64,000 nt of DNA, from positions 1-64,000 of the forward strand of contig NZ_FOEN01000009.1 in assembly GCF_900110675.1 (NCBI RefSeq), given 5' to 3'. Position 1 is the stretch's first letter. The number at the start of each line of letters is the position of its first letter. The notes beneath the pieces were generated by a model. That model ran no database searches. It saw only the letters and a list, made by a program, of their open reading frames with translations, and was not told the DNA's origin. The stretch is from Ignavigranum ruoffiae. Its GTDB lineage: Bacteria > Bacillota > Bacilli > Lactobacillales > Aerococcaceae. Positions 26,718-35,565 of this stretch are shown one piece after another. The position numbers and the translations under genes are program-made.

Positions 26718-28691
26718 ATGATTCTATTGCAAGCGAATAATGTGGCACGTCGTTTCGCTGATGTGACCTTATATGAGCAGGTAAATTTTAATATTCAAAG
26801 TGGCGACCGGGTGGCCTTGGTCGGTCGTAATGGAACAGGTAAGTCTACATTAATTGAACAGATTATGGGACAAGAACCCCTCTCAGAAGGTGAGATTACC
26901 ACCGCTAAGAATTTACGGATTGGCTATTTGGAACAACATGTGGCGATCAATTCTGATCGGACCATTTGGGATGAGATGATGTCGGTCTTCAAAGACCGGT
27001 TAGCTTTAAGAGACGAGGCCGAAACACTGGCGAATCAACTGGCTGATTTAGCAGACCGAACCCACAGTCCAGAATATCAGCAAACTTTAGCCCACTATGA
27101 TCAGATCCAAGAACAGATGATTCAAAATAATGTCTACGCGATTGAATCTGATATCCGTACGGTCTTACATGGTTTTAAATTCTATGAAGAAGACTATAAA
27201 AGACCGGTTAATTCGTTGTCCGGTGGCCAGAAAACTCGTCTAGCTTTGGCCCGGACTTTATTGACGGATTATGACTTGCTCATCTTAGATGAACCTACCA
27301 ACCATTTGGATATGGAGACCTTAGCTTGGCTAGAGAATTATTTGATGTCTTATCGGGGAGCCTTGTTACTTGTCTCCCATGACCGCTATTTCCTGAATAA
27401 AGTGGCTCAGCAAGTCGTTGAACTGCGGCATCAAACCCTCCATACCTATGCGGGAAATTATGATTATTATTTAAAAGAAAAAGCCTTACGCCAACAACAA
27501 GAACAACAAGCCTATGATAAGCAACAAGAGGAAATCGCCAAATTAGAAGATTTTATCCAAAAAAATATCACCCGGGCATCGACCACCAAGCGTGCTCAAA
27601 GTCGGCGCAAACGCCTCGAAAAGATGGAACGAATTGAAAAACCCTTACAAGATCAACAAGCGCCAAGAATTCAATTCTCAGCTGCCAAAGAAAGTGGCCA
27701 GCGAGTAATTGGTGTCAATAATCTAGCCATCGGTTATTCGGCGAGCGAGGCCCCCTTAGCCCGCTACCTTAACCTAGAATTAGGACGTCAAGAAGCCATT
27801 GCCATTGTCGGTCCTAACGGCGTCGGTAAAACCACCTTGTTAAAGACGATCTTGGGACAATTGCCTGCCCTAGCGGGTGATATTCGCTTAGGCAGCAACG
27901 TGCAAATAGGCTATTATGACCAAAATGTCAACCAGCTCGACCCTAATCTCACCGTATTGGAAACCTTGTGGCAGGCTCATGACTTAACCGATGAATGGCA
28001 AATTCGCTCGATATTAGGTTCCTTCTTATTCTCAGGGGAAACGGTAGAAAAGAAAGTCGGTTTACTTTCCGGAGGGGAGAAGGCGCGTCTAAGTTTAGCC
28101 CTATTAGCCACCAACCATGATAATACCCTCTTATTGGACGAACCGACCAACCACTTAGATATCGATAGCAAAGAAGTCTTGGAAGATGCTTTAATCAACT
28201 ATGATGGTAGCTTGCTCTTTGTCTCCCATGACCGCTATTTTATCAATCGGATTGCTAACAAGGTCCTAGAAATTCACCCAGAAGGCGCGGACCTCTACTT
28301 GGGTGATTACGATTATTACCAAGCCAAGAAAGCTGAACTCTTACAAATTGCTGCCGCCCAAGAGGCTAATCAAGAAGATTTAATGCAGACGAAAGCTGCA
28401 CCGATGAGTCAAAACCAGCGTAGTTATGAAGATTCCAAGTTACTCCGCCAACAATTACGCAAATTAGAAAAACAAGTCGAAGATAGCTGGCAAAGCAATG
28501 AAGCACTCGAGCTTGAATTAGAACAAATTGAAGCCAAGATGGCTGAGTTGGCACAGACTAACGATAGTCAAGCCTTAGCTCAACAACATAAAGAACAACT
28601 GCGGGTCCAAGCTGCCATTGACCAAGCTGTGCAAGCCTGGGAAGAAGCTGCCCTGAACCTAGAAGCTTTTAAAGAAGAGCATGAGCTTTAA
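26718..28691 (+). CDS. ABC-F family ATPase (YdiF type), ribosome-associated
   Basis: A 657-residue soluble protein with two ABC cassettes and no membrane segments. Cassette 1 has GRNGTGKST (about 36-44) and LSGGQKTRLALAR; cassette 2 has GPNGVGKTT and LSGGEKARLSLAL; both have LILDEPTNHLD-type Walker B. The linker carries the P-site tRNA interaction motif region (AKLEDFIQKN, TTKRAQSRRKRLEK). A C-terminal coiled coil (about 570-655) matches YdiF. Such factors resolve stalled ribosomes. Resistance-type members usually lack this long tail, so a housekeeping role is more likely. A branched terminator-like repeat follows. Confidence 0.93.
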   Translation: MILLQANNVARRFADVTLYEQVNFNIQSGDRVALVGRNGTGKSTLIEQIMGQEPLSEGEITTAKNLRIGYLEQHVAINSDRTIWDEMMSVFKDRLALRDEAETLANQLADLADRTHSPEYQQTLAHYDQIQEQMIQNNVYAIESDIRTVLHGFKFYEEDYKRPVNSLSGGQKTRLALARTLLTDYDLLILDEPTNHLDMETLAWLENYLMSYRGALLLVSHDRYFLNKVAQQVVELRHQTLHTYAGNYDYYLKEKALRQQQEQQAYDKQQEEIAKLEDFIQKNITRASTTKRAQSRRKRLEKMERIEKPLQDQQAPRIQFSAAKESGQRVIGVNNLAIGYSASEAPLARYLNLELGRQEAIAIVGPNGVGKTTLLKTILGQLPALAGDIRLGSNVQIGYYDQNVNQLDPNLTVLETLWQAHDLTDEWQIRSILGSFLFSGETVEKKVGLLSGGEKARLSLALLATNHDNTLLLDEPTNHLDIDSKEVLEDALINYDGSLLFVSHDRYFINRIANKVLEIHPEGADLYLGDYDYYQAKKAELLQIAAAQEANQEDLMQTKAAPMSQNQRSYEDSKLLRQQLRKLEKQVEDSWQSNEALELELEQIEAKMAELAQTNDSQALAQQHKEQLRVQAAIDQAVQAWEEAALNLEAFKEEHEL

Positions 28692-28760
28692 TCCTTAATC
28701 AATAAAGTGTAGAGATCTTCTTGATTGATTTACTATCCAGATCCCTGGCTAATCACAATA

Positions 28761-28896
28761 AACCGAATATTTACCCAGCAAAAAGGACCCACGAGCATTA
28801 CAACTTGGTAATTGTTCGCCAAGTAATCTCTAGAGGGTCCTATTCTGAAAGTCAGCTATTCATGCTTGACTTCAATTGGGTAATATTCGGTTTTTT
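28761..28896 (+). repeat. ACCGAATA branched terminator-like repeat, copy 2 (behind ABC-F)
   Basis: AACCGAATATTTACCCA (28761-28777) pairs with TGGGTAATATTCGGTT (28877-28892) with one bulge. Inside, AGGACCC (28784-28790) pairs with GGGTCCT (28835-28841) and encloses ACTTGG/CCAAGT (28803-28808, 28819-28824). A second hairpin joins GAAAGTC (28847-28853) and GACTTC (28868-28873). A T-run follows on the plus strand. The element begins 70 bp behind the ABC-F stop. In the remaining gap to 29008 a 9-bp AGTAAAATA/TATTTTACT hairpin (28953-28995) is the only other structure. Confidence 0.75.
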
Positions 28897-29008
28897 AAAT
28901 TTCTTTGCCATCAAGAATAACGATTAACGAATGATTTCAGTCTGATTCAGCGAGTAAAATAAACCGCTAGGATTATGACTGAGCCATATTTTACTTAAGT
29001 TTAACTAG

Positions 29009-30016
29009 CTACAGATCTAAGCCAGGTTGAGCGTTCAAATCTAATTCAACAAATCTGCCTTGTTGATACAAGCTATAGGCCGCTGCTCCGATCATCGCGG
29101 CATTATCACCGCAGAGACTAAAATCAGGAATGAGTAGGGCTAAGTCAGGATGCTTCTGGGCTAAAGTCTGAGCAAGTTGTTGACGCAAGGCTGAATTAGC
29201 AGCGACTCCGCCCGCCAATATGAATTGACGAACTTGTGGGTAACGATCCAGAGCCCGCATTGATTTGTCCACTAAGATTTCAACCGCGGCTTGTTGAAAA
29301 GAGCAGGCCAAGTTGGCTGTGTCAATCTTTTCGCCACGTTGCTGTGCATTATGCACTAGGTTCATCACTGCCGATTTCATGCCCGAAAATGAGAAATCAA
29401 GATTATCCTCTTGAAGCATGGCTCGTGGAATCGCATAGGTGTCCTGACCTTGGTGGGCCAATTGATCTAAATACTTTCCTGCTGGATAGGGCAAATCCAA
29501 AATCCGCCCCACCTTGTCATAGGCTTCACCTACGGCATCGTCTTGGGTCTCGCCGACAACTTGAAAATCGCCATCATCAGCCATATAAACTAATTCGGTG
29601 TGTCCACCAGAAACTATTAAGGCCAACAAAGGAAATTCAAGCGCTTGAGAGAGTTGATTGGCATAGATATGGCCCGCCAAATGATTCACTGCAATTAAAG
29701 GTTTATGGTAAACAAATGCCAAAGTTTTGGCAGCTGTGACTCCTACCAAGAGGGCGCCGACTAAACCAGGTCCGTAGGTCACAGCAATCGCATCAATCTG
29801 ATCCATTTCAACCCCAGCTTGGTCGAGGGCCATTTGATAGACTTGACTGATCTGTTCCACATGATGACGACTGGCAACTTCCGGCACCACACCGCCAAAG
29901 CGCATATGACTCTTCACTTGCGAAGCGATAACATTGGACCGAATGAATCGACCGTCTTCCACGACGGCGACACTGGTTTCATCACAAGATGATTCAAAAG
30001 CTAAGATTAAAGTCAC
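29009..30016 (-). CDS. tsaD: tRNA N6-threonylcarbamoyladenosine transferase TsaD
   Basis: A 335-residue ASKHA-fold enzyme that places threonylcarbamoyl on A37 of ANN-decoding tRNAs. It opens [19 protein letters not shown]. Metal ligands NHLAGH (His112, His116) and the late Asp in [12 protein letters not shown] are intact, as are SGGHTELV and [10 protein letters not shown]. The start is GTG at 30016, six bases behind AGGAGGT. It is in one run with rimI, a second GNAT gene and tsaB. Confidence 0.98.
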   Translation of the reverse strand: MTLILAFESSCDETSVAVVEDGRFIRSNVIASQVKSHMRFGGVVPEVASRHHVEQISQVYQMALDQAGVEMDQIDAIAVTYGPGLVGALLVGVTAAKTLAFVYHKPLIAVNHLAGHIYANQLSQALEFPLLALIVSGGHTELVYMADDGDFQVVGETQDDAVGEAYDKVGRILDLPYPAGKYLDQLAHQGQDTYAIPRAMLQEDNLDFSFSGMKSAVMNLVHNAQQRGEKIDTANLACSFQQAAVEILVDKSMRALDRYPQVRQFILAGGVAANSALRQQLAQTLAQKHPDLALLIPDFSLCGDNAAMIGAAAYSLYQQGRFVELDLNAQPGLDL

Positions 30017-30020
30017 TCAC

Positions 30021-30467
30021 TTACCTCCTTTCCCAAATCATTATAAAAGCATCTTCTCGAGGCTGCTGATAATAATCTAGCCGACTTCCCCTTAATTCAA
30101 ATGCCGATTGTTGATATAAATTAATGGCCGAGCGATTTGATACCCGAACTTCCAGATAGATCACTTGAATACTGTCAATCCTTTGCAAGGCTGCAATCAG
30201 TCGCTGACCATACCCTTGCTTCCGCCATTCAGGACGAACATAAATCTGAATTAAATCGGCTTGGTCGAAGATTTGACGATAGCTTAGATAGGCTATCATC
30301 TTTCTTTCTTTTTCAATGACGATGAATTGGGTCTGTTCTGAAGCTAATTCGGTGATAATTAAGGCAGGAGACCAAGCAAATCCTTCTTCAATTAATTTTG
30401 CCAATTGCCGTCTTTGACGACGACTAAGATCTTGACTTGAAAGATGTAATAATTTTATTTCTGACAT
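30021..30467 (-). CDS. rimI: Ribosomal protein S18-alanine N-acetyltransferase RimI
   Basis: A 148-residue GNAT enzyme. The acetyl-CoA loop reads VRPEWRKQGYGQRLIAAL (Q/R-x-x-G-x-G/A) and is followed by YLEVRVSNRSAINLYQQSAF, the strong RimI signature. It acetylates protein N-termini, classically S18. It lies 4 bp before tsaD and overlaps the preceding GNAT gene by 13 bp, which suggests coupled translation. Confidence 0.88.
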   Translation of the reverse strand: MSEIKLLHLSSQDLSRRQRRQLAKLIEEGFAWSPALIITELASEQTQFIVIEKERKMIAYLSYRQIFDQADLIQIYVRPEWRKQGYGQRLIAALQRIDSIQVIYLEVRVSNRSAINLYQQSAFELRGSRLDYYQQPREDAFIMIWERR

Positions 30468-31036
30468 AAGGACAACACCATCTCGAAGGCATCTTCATGA
30501 TTATCTGAATAATAAAAATGCTTAACATGCCCTTTAACAAAACCGGCACCGATATAAAGATTCTGAGCCCGATAATTGGACTGACGAACCTCTAAGGTAA
30601 TCTTTGGTAGGCCGATTAACTTAACAGCTTCAATCCATTTATCTAAGAGCAGTTGACCATAGCCTAGACCTTGATAATCAGGATGGACCATCAGATGGCT
30701 AATATGGGCTCCTTGAGGTTTAAAGCGACCGGTCACCGCCCCTAAAATTTGACTCTGACCATCGACCTGGATTTGCTCTAAGATTAAATAAACGGCAAAT
30801 GGATTTCGCTCCCAGTCCCCCTGAAAATCTTTCAAACGCCAAGCTAAATATCCCTGATAAGCTTGATCTTCTAAATGAACAAACTCTGCTAAATCGGCTT
30901 CGCCACCCAAACGAAATCTTAAATCCTGGTCTTTAGTGACCAAACTCAACTCGTTTTGTAGCTGATTCATGATCGTGTGTTTGACCACCTTACGTTTAGG
31001 TGAACCACTACGAAAAATGTTCAATATATCTTTCAT
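30455..31036 (-). CDS. Second GNAT acetyltransferase, RimI-like
   Basis: A 193-residue relative of RimI. It has VHPDYQGLGYGQLLLDKWIE for acetyl-CoA and ITLEVRQSNYRAQNLYIGAG, but an extra 40-residue N-terminus (SGSPKRKVVKHTIMN). Sequence and length differ from the next gene, so it is probably a paralogue with another target. I start at the ATG at 31036 with GAGGAAG upstream, inside the end of tsaB; an ATG at 31048 is also possible. Confidence 0.82.
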   Translation of the reverse strand: MKDILNIFRSGSPKRKVVKHTIMNQLQNELSLVTKDQDLRFRLGGEADLAEFVHLEDQAYQGYLAWRLKDFQGDWERNPFAVYLILEQIQVDGQSQILGAVTGRFKPQGAHISHLMVHPDYQGLGYGQLLLDKWIEAVKLIGLPKITLEVRQSNYRAQNLYIGAGFVKGHVKHFYYSDNHEDAFEMVLSLCQK

Positions 31037-31781
31037 TTTCTTCCTCATTTGCTACGGGTCGCTGATGTTGATCGGCCCACTGTCGTTCAGCTAAGGTGGC
31101 ATGAACATAATTAGGATTTAAAGTATGAATATCTGTGACTGGGTCTATCTTTATGCCAGTAAAAGCAAGATCGGCCCGAGGATAATATTCGGCACTGGAT
31201 TGAAGTTTAAAAGAAAGTTGCGGGTATTCTTGATGCAGAAAGTCAGCAAAGGCTTCAATTTGATAACCGATCAGAATCAGGTCTCCATAAGACATATCTC
31301 GTAAACGCGTCGTCAATTCAGGGATAAAGCTTTGCCAATCTACGTGTCCATCTTGACCTAAGGCCGTCAACTCACCCTCTGCTTGAGCGAAAAGATTGCA
31401 ATAAGCGGATAGGCGACGAGCGTCTACAATTGGTAAAATTAAATCGTCTGGCTGGGCCTGTGCTTGTTGAGCTAATAAGGCTAGACTAGAAACCTGATAG
31501 ACAGGAACTTGCCTGGACAAGCCCCACATCTTAGCTAGGCTCACCCCAATTCGCAGTCCAGTATAAGATCCTGGACCGACGCCCACAATCAATCCAGCCA
31601 CATCTTCCACTTGCCAATCCACACTTTGCAACAAGCGTTGAATTTCGGGCAACAAGCTGGCCCCATGTTGTTGGCTCAAATGTTGATGAAAAGAAGCCAC
31701 CGGAACTATATTGCCCAGACTCCCCTGGCCAAGGGCTAGCGACAAGGCTGCTGATGAGGTATCCAGGGCTAACCATTTCAT
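31008..31781 (-). CDS. tsaB: tRNA threonylcarbamoyladenosine biosynthesis protein TsaB
   Basis: A 257-residue partner of TsaD in t6A synthesis. It opens MKWLALDTSSAALSLALGQG and has HGASLLPEIQRLL and VGVGPGSYTGLRIGVSLAK, all standard for TsaB. It lacks TsaD's metal site, as expected. The start at 31781 lies behind TTAGGAGG; an in-frame extension to 31955 runs into proS and has no ribosome binding site. Confidence 0.96.
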   Translation of the reverse strand: MKWLALDTSSAALSLALGQGSLGNIVPVASFHQHLSQQHGASLLPEIQRLLQSVDWQVEDVAGLIVGVGPGSYTGLRIGVSLAKMWGLSRQVPVYQVSSLALLAQQAQAQPDDLILPIVDARRLSAYCNLFAQAEGELTALGQDGHVDWQSFIPELTTRLRDMSYGDLILIGYQIEAFADFLHQEYPQLSFKLQSSAEYYPRADLAFTGIKIDPVTDIHTLNPNYVHATLAERQWADQHQRPVANEEENERYIEHFS

Positions 31782-31803
31782 AAAATTTCCTCCTAAATAT
31801 AAC

Positions 31804-33243
31804 TTAATATGCCCGTGCCAACCAAACTGTGGTTGTGGCAGGTTCGCCGGTAATAATGTCTTTATGTTTGGCTTCGACGGTACCCGCGAAAGGAATATTA
31901 CGGGTAGTAAAGCCAGTCCGCTCTTTAATCTCAGCTTCCGTCTCAGCTTTACCATTCCAACCAGCTAAGACGAAACCGAGCGGCTCGCCAGCGGCTTGTT
32001 TAGCTTCGATATGTGCTTCCAATTCTTCAATCGTATTAATATGAGTGTAAGATAATTCTTTAACCCGTTGACGGGCTGATTCTAATAATCGAACTTGCAT
32101 TTCGCTTAAAGCAGTTTGGATTTCTTTAACGAAATTTGCCAAATCGATGCTCTCCTTATCGGCTAAATCACGGGCCTTAAGAATCGCTTGTTGATTAGCC
32201 AAGTCACGAGGACCAATTTCCACGCGTAATGGCACTCCTCTAAGTTCCCACTCATTAAACTTATAACCTGGACGATTATCACTATCATCAACGATAGTGC
32301 GAATGCCCTCTTTCTTCAAGTCATTTTGCAATTGTTCAATGGTTTCCATAATGGCAGGGTTCTTTTGCCATGGGCCAACTGGAATAAATACCACTTGTTG
32401 GGGAGCAATCTTTGGTGGTAGGACCAGCCCTTGATCATCACCATGGGTCATAATCATCGCCCCAATTAACCGGGTAGAAATTCCCCAGGAGGTAGTATAA
32501 GTAAGGACGTGCTCGTTATCTTGATTCAAATAGCGGATATTGAAAGCTTCGGCAAATTTAGTCCCCATATAATGGGAGGTTCCTGCTTGGACTGCCTTAC
32601 CATCTTGCATCATGGCTTCAACCGAGAAGGTACGTTCAGCACCGGCAAAGCGTTCACTTGGCGTTTTCTCACCTTTAAAGACCGGGATCGCTAAGACATC
32701 TTCGATAAGTTCTACATAGACATCTAACATCCGCATAGTCCGCTCTTGCGCTTCTTCAGCCGTAGCGTGGGCTGTGTGTCCTTCTTGCCAAAGAAATTCT
32801 GAGGTTCTTAGAAATGGCAGGGTTCGTTTCTCCCAACGGAAGACATTGGCCCACTGGTTAATTTCCAAAGGCAAATCACGATAAGATTGAATCCACTTGG
32901 CAAAAGAATCGCCAATAATCGTTTCAGAAGTTGGGCGAAGCGCCAATTTCTCTTCAAGCACCTCACCTGCTGCTTCGGTCACAAAAGGTAACTCAGGACT
33001 AAAACCTTCAATATGATCTTTCTCCCGTGAGAAGAAGGATTCAGGAATCAACATTGGGAAATACGCATTTCGGATACCTTCCGCTTTGAATCGACGATTC
33101 GCTTCGTCTTGGATATGTTCCCAGATTTCATAACCGTTGGGCTTAAAAATCATACAGCCACGCACAGGGGCATAATCCATTAAATCTGCTTGTTGTATCG
33201 TTTGTAAGTACCACTTCGAAAAATCTTCTCGTCTTGTTACCAT
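31804..33243 (-). CDS. proS: Prolyl-tRNA synthetase, archaeal/eukaryotic type (ProS type 3)
   Basis: A 479-residue class II synthetase that joins proline to tRNA-Pro. It lacks the 180-residue editing insertion of ordinary bacterial ProRS (about 570 residues) and has the archaeal/eukaryotic motifs LRPTSETIIGDSFAKWI, NVFRWEKRTLPFLRTSEFLW and SWGISTRLIGAMIMTHGDD. In this type the C-terminal domain often holds Zn-binding cysteines and ends in Tyr. Here the tail ends LARAY but no Cys remains in the last 60 residues. A proline-type T-box precedes it. Presence in a Lactobacillales-like genome suggests old horizontal replacement. Confidence 0.95.
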   Translation of the reverse strand: MVTRREDFSKWYLQTIQQADLMDYAPVRGCMIFKPNGYEIWEHIQDEANRRFKAEGIRNAYFPMLIPESFFSREKDHIEGFSPELPFVTEAAGEVLEEKLALRPTSETIIGDSFAKWIQSYRDLPLEINQWANVFRWEKRTLPFLRTSEFLWQEGHTAHATAEEAQERTMRMLDVYVELIEDVLAIPVFKGEKTPSERFAGAERTFSVEAMMQDGKAVQAGTSHYMGTKFAEAFNIRYLNQDNEHVLTYTTSWGISTRLIGAMIMTHGDDQGLVLPPKIAPQQVVFIPVGPWQKNPAIMETIEQLQNDLKKEGIRTIVDDSDNRPGYKFNEWELRGVPLRVEIGPRDLANQQAILKARDLADKESIDLANFVKEIQTALSEMQVRLLESARQRVKELSYTHINTIEELEAHIEAKQAAGEPLGFVLAGWNGKAETEAEIKERTGFTTRNIPFAGTVEAKHKDIITGEPATTTVWLARAY

Positions 33244-33254
33244 TTACTTTCCTC

Positions 33255-33472
33255 CTAAAAAATAAATAGGCTGTCCATCCTAATTAAGGACGAAGACAGC
33301 CTGCTCCGCGGTACCACCTTATTTGTTATGTGATCATAACCGACTTAGGGACCGATAAGGGAGTCCAGACCATCCTTAAGGAATAGTAGGTTCAATCCGC
33401 CAGTACCATTATTCTTTCAGCCGAGGAATAACTCTCTAAAGGCCTGCACGTATTTACTAATCTATTCTAGTC
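33255..33472 (-). ncRNA. T-box riboswitch, proline-specific, upstream of proS
   Basis: On the minus strand the T-box sequence AAGGTGGTACCGCGG lies at 33306-33320. The terminator stem AGGCTGTC/GACAGCCT (33268-33302) is followed by a T-rich run. Upstream, a GAA-CCT-A context at 33388-33390 fits a specifier loop codon CCT (Pro). Uncharged tRNA-Pro should pair with the T-box and allow proS transcription. Confidence 0.95.
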
Positions 33473-33478
33473 CTAATC

Positions 33479-33507
33479 ATTATATAGCCTTTGACTTTAT
33501 CTTTCAA
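33479..33507 (-). promoter_or_regulatory. proS promoter
   Basis: TTGAAA (33502-33507) and TATAAT (33479-33484) on the minus strand, 17 bp apart, placed to start the T-box leader. Confidence 0.8.
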
Positions 33508-33533
33508 TCCTTAGTCATCTCAATGAAGTGAAA

Positions 33534-34127
33534 CTATTCTTTGACAATCTCCTGACCATCGGCCGACAAATTATATTGGTCTAAGAGATGGATTTTATCC
33601 AGAGGCCAGTGAACTAGATCTGCTTCTCCGACAATATCCTCAAGATTAATAAAACCAAAAGACCGACCATCTAAAGAATTCCGCCGGTTATCGCCCATTA
33701 CAAATAACTTACCTTGGGGAACCTTTTGTTCACCGGTCACATCTTGTAAACGGAAATCATAAGTAAACGGTCCAGAAGTTTGTTGGGATAAATCCTGTAA
33801 GTAAGGTTCGGTCAAAGCATGGCCATTCAGTATTAACTGGTCATTCTTATATTCGATTGTATCCCCAGGTAGACCAATCACGCGTTTGATATATAATTTA
33901 TCTGCCTCAATGGGTGAGGGAAACACCACGACATCAAAGCGTTCAATCTTATTTTGTTTTAACATCAATAGACGTTCACCACTTTGTAAGGTATTGTCCA
34001 TTGAACGGCCATTCACGATAAAAGGTTCAGCAACATAAAAAAATACTAATTTAATCGCCAATAACATGACTGCTAAGGTCAGTAATAAAGAGACTATTTC
34101 TTTAAGAAAGGCAGTAATTTTTGACAT
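33534..34127 (-). CDS. lepB: Signal peptidase I
   Basis: A 197-residue membrane protease that removes signal peptides on the outer face. One N-terminal membrane segment (about 10-32) is followed by box B GRSMDNTLQSGE with catalytic Ser42 (usual motif SMxPTL; Pro is Asn here), box D YIKRVIGLPGD with catalytic Lys81, and box E MGDNRRNSLDGRSFGFI. Length fits Gram-positive SipT/SpsB types. It is transcribed away from the proS leader toward lower coordinates and lies behind rlmH. Confidence 0.96.
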   Translation of the reverse strand: MSKITAFLKEIVSLLLTLAVMLLAIKLVFFYVAEPFIVNGRSMDNTLQSGERLLMLKQNKIERFDVVVFPSPIEADKLYIKRVIGLPGDTIEYKNDQLILNGHALTEPYLQDLSQQTSGPFTYDFRLQDVTGEQKVPQGKLFVMGDNRRNSLDGRSFGFINLEDIVGEADLVHWPLDKIHLLDQYNLSADGQEIVKE

Positions 34128-34221
34128 AATATCGTCCTATCTATGATATATTCTTCGCCTATTTTATCACAAGACGGCCAACAGCTAAAAGTCCTCTGAC
34201 CCACTTTCAATAAATAAGCGA

Positions 34222-34701
34222 TTATTTGTGATATGGTTGGTGGTGGATAATCCGAAATGCCCGATAAATTTGTTCAACAAGTACCAGCCGCATGAGTTGA
34301 TGGGGATAAGTAATGCGACCAAAACTTAAGAGCAAATCGGCCTGATCTTTGATCGATTGGGCGATGCCTAAAGAGCCACCAATCACAATGGTTAATTTGC
34401 TCTGACCATAAGTCGCATAGTCTTCCATGGTTTGGGCAATCTCCTCTGAGGACATGAGCTTCCCTTCAATCGCCAGAATCCATAATTTCCGATCAGCTTT
34501 CAGGTGGGCTTGAATGCGATCGGCCTCTTTTTGTAAGATGAGCGCTTCTTGGGTCTCAGTCAAATTCCCTTCGGTAGCTTCATCTGCGACTTCGATAATT
34601 TTACATTTAGCATAGGATTGCAGACGTTTAAGGTATTCTGCGATGCCCATTTTTAAATATTTCTCTTTTAATTTACCGACTACAATAATTTCAATATTCA
34701 C
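34222..34701 (-). CDS. rlmH: 23S rRNA pseudouridine-1915 N3-methyltransferase RlmH
   Basis: A 159-residue SPOUT-class enzyme, the exact family length. IVIGGSLGI and SFGRITYPHQLMRLVLVEQIYRAFRI-type sequence form the knotted SAM site, and the tail is HHQPYHK. The start is GTG at 34701 behind GGAGGTG. The 3' end (CCATATCACAAATAA) resembles the sequence at which SCC elements enter this gene in staphylococci, but no insertion is present. Confidence 0.97.
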   Translation of the reverse strand: MNIEIIVVGKLKEKYLKMGIAEYLKRLQSYAKCKIIEVADEATEGNLTETQEALILQKEADRIQAHLKADRKLWILAIEGKLMSSEEIAQTMEDYATYGQSKLTIVIGGSLGIAQSIKDQADLLLSFGRITYPHQLMRLVLVEQIYRAFRIIHHQPYHK

Positions 34702-34759
34702 TTGCACCACCTCCAACCTATCTTATCATAATATTTCAATCATGGAAGAGAGAATAGTC

Positions 34760-34788
34760 TTGCATAAAGGGCCAACGACCGTTATAGT
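34760..34788 (+). promoter_or_regulatory. ktrA promoter flanked by an 8-bp inverted repeat
   Basis: TTGCAT (34760-34765) and TATAGT (34783-34788) are 17 bp apart. GGGCCAAC (34769-34776) in the spacer is the exact inverse of GTTGGCCC (34817-34824) in the 5' leader. The pair could be an operator or a leader structure. Confidence 0.6.
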
Positions 34789-34852
34789 AAAACAGAGTCG
34801 AGCCATCAATTAACTTGTTGGCCCAAATTAGATAAAGAATGAGGAATGCCCT

Positions 34853-35521
34853 ATGAAATCAAAAATTGTTGGTGTCCTAGGTCTGGGTGTATTTGGTCGA
34901 ACGGTAGCCAAAGAATTGGGGAACTTTGGCACCGAGGTTATTGCCATTGACAGTAATCCTGATCGGGTTCAAATGGTTGCTGATACGGTCACTAATCCGG
35001 TAGTCGGTGACTTCACTGACATAGACTTGTTAAAGAGTACTGGATTAGAAAATTGTGATCTTGTCGTCGTGGCCACAGGCTCTAACCTGGAGTCTGCTGT
35101 CCTCGCGGTCATGCATTGCAAAAAAATGCGCGTTCCCCAAATTATTGCCAAAGCGCGCTCAACGACTTTCGAAGAAGTCTTATATGAAGTTGGCGTGACC
35201 TCCGTGGTCTCACCAGAACGTGATTCTGGTTATCGCTTAGCTTCAAAGATTCTCCGCAATAGTATTGACGAGGTCTTACGCCTTGACGAGAATGTCTCAT
35301 TAATTGAATTCGAAGTTCCCCAACGTTGGGTAGGAAAGAGTGTGGTTGACCTAGACTTACGGGTAAAATATGACCTTAACTTGATTGGTATGCGTGAAGA
35401 ACGAGGCGAACCGTTGAAGACCATTCCAACAGATCTTAAACTTCCTGACGAAATTATTATTGTGGCCATTGCTAGCTCACGCAAATTCGAACGCTTCGAT
35501 TATTTAAATGAATTAGACTAA
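34853..35521 (+). CDS. ktrA: Potassium uptake regulator KtrA (TrkA/RCK family)
   Basis: A 222-residue cytoplasmic RCK protein. The N-terminal Rossmann domain (IVGVLGLGVFGRTVAKELG, with AIDSNPDRV) binds ATP/ADP or NAD(H); the C-terminal TrkA_C domain spans about 140-220. Family members gate a KtrB/TrkH-type potassium channel, and TrkA_C domains in Firmicutes often bind c-di-AMP. No channel subunit gene is adjacent. A plus-strand terminator follows. Confidence 0.92.
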   Translation: MKSKIVGVLGLGVFGRTVAKELGNFGTEVIAIDSNPDRVQMVADTVTNPVVGDFTDIDLLKSTGLENCDLVVVATGSNLESAVLAVMHCKKMRVPQIIAKARSTTFEEVLYEVGVTSVVSPERDSGYRLASKILRNSIDEVLRLDENVSLIEFEVPQRWVGKSVVDLDLRVKYDLNLIGMREERGEPLKTIPTDLKLPDEIIIVAIASSRKFERFDYLNELD

Positions 35522-35527
35522 GAAATG

Positions 35528-35565
35528 GACTTATGCACAAGTTTTGTGTATAAGTCTATTTTTTA
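35528..35565 (+). terminator. ktrA terminator (stem carries two inverted DnaA-box sequences)
   Basis: GACTTATGCACAA pairs with TTGTGTATAAGTC around a short loop, followed by TATTTTTT. Each arm contains a sequence matching TTATnCACA. Confidence 0.88.

Noticed and set aside
26718-28691. Antibiotic-resistance ABC-F protein
   Set aside because: The long C-terminal coiled coil and overall plan fit housekeeping YdiF better than Vga, Lsa or Msr types.
28938-28995. Pseudoknot-like pairing (CAGTC/GACTG crossing AGTAAAATA/TATTTTACT)
   Set aside because: Short, AT-rich stems in a short gap; not better than chance without a folding test.
29236-29739. 167-codon open frame antisense to tsaD
   Set aside because: Lies wholly inside tsaD, has no family features or ribosome binding site.
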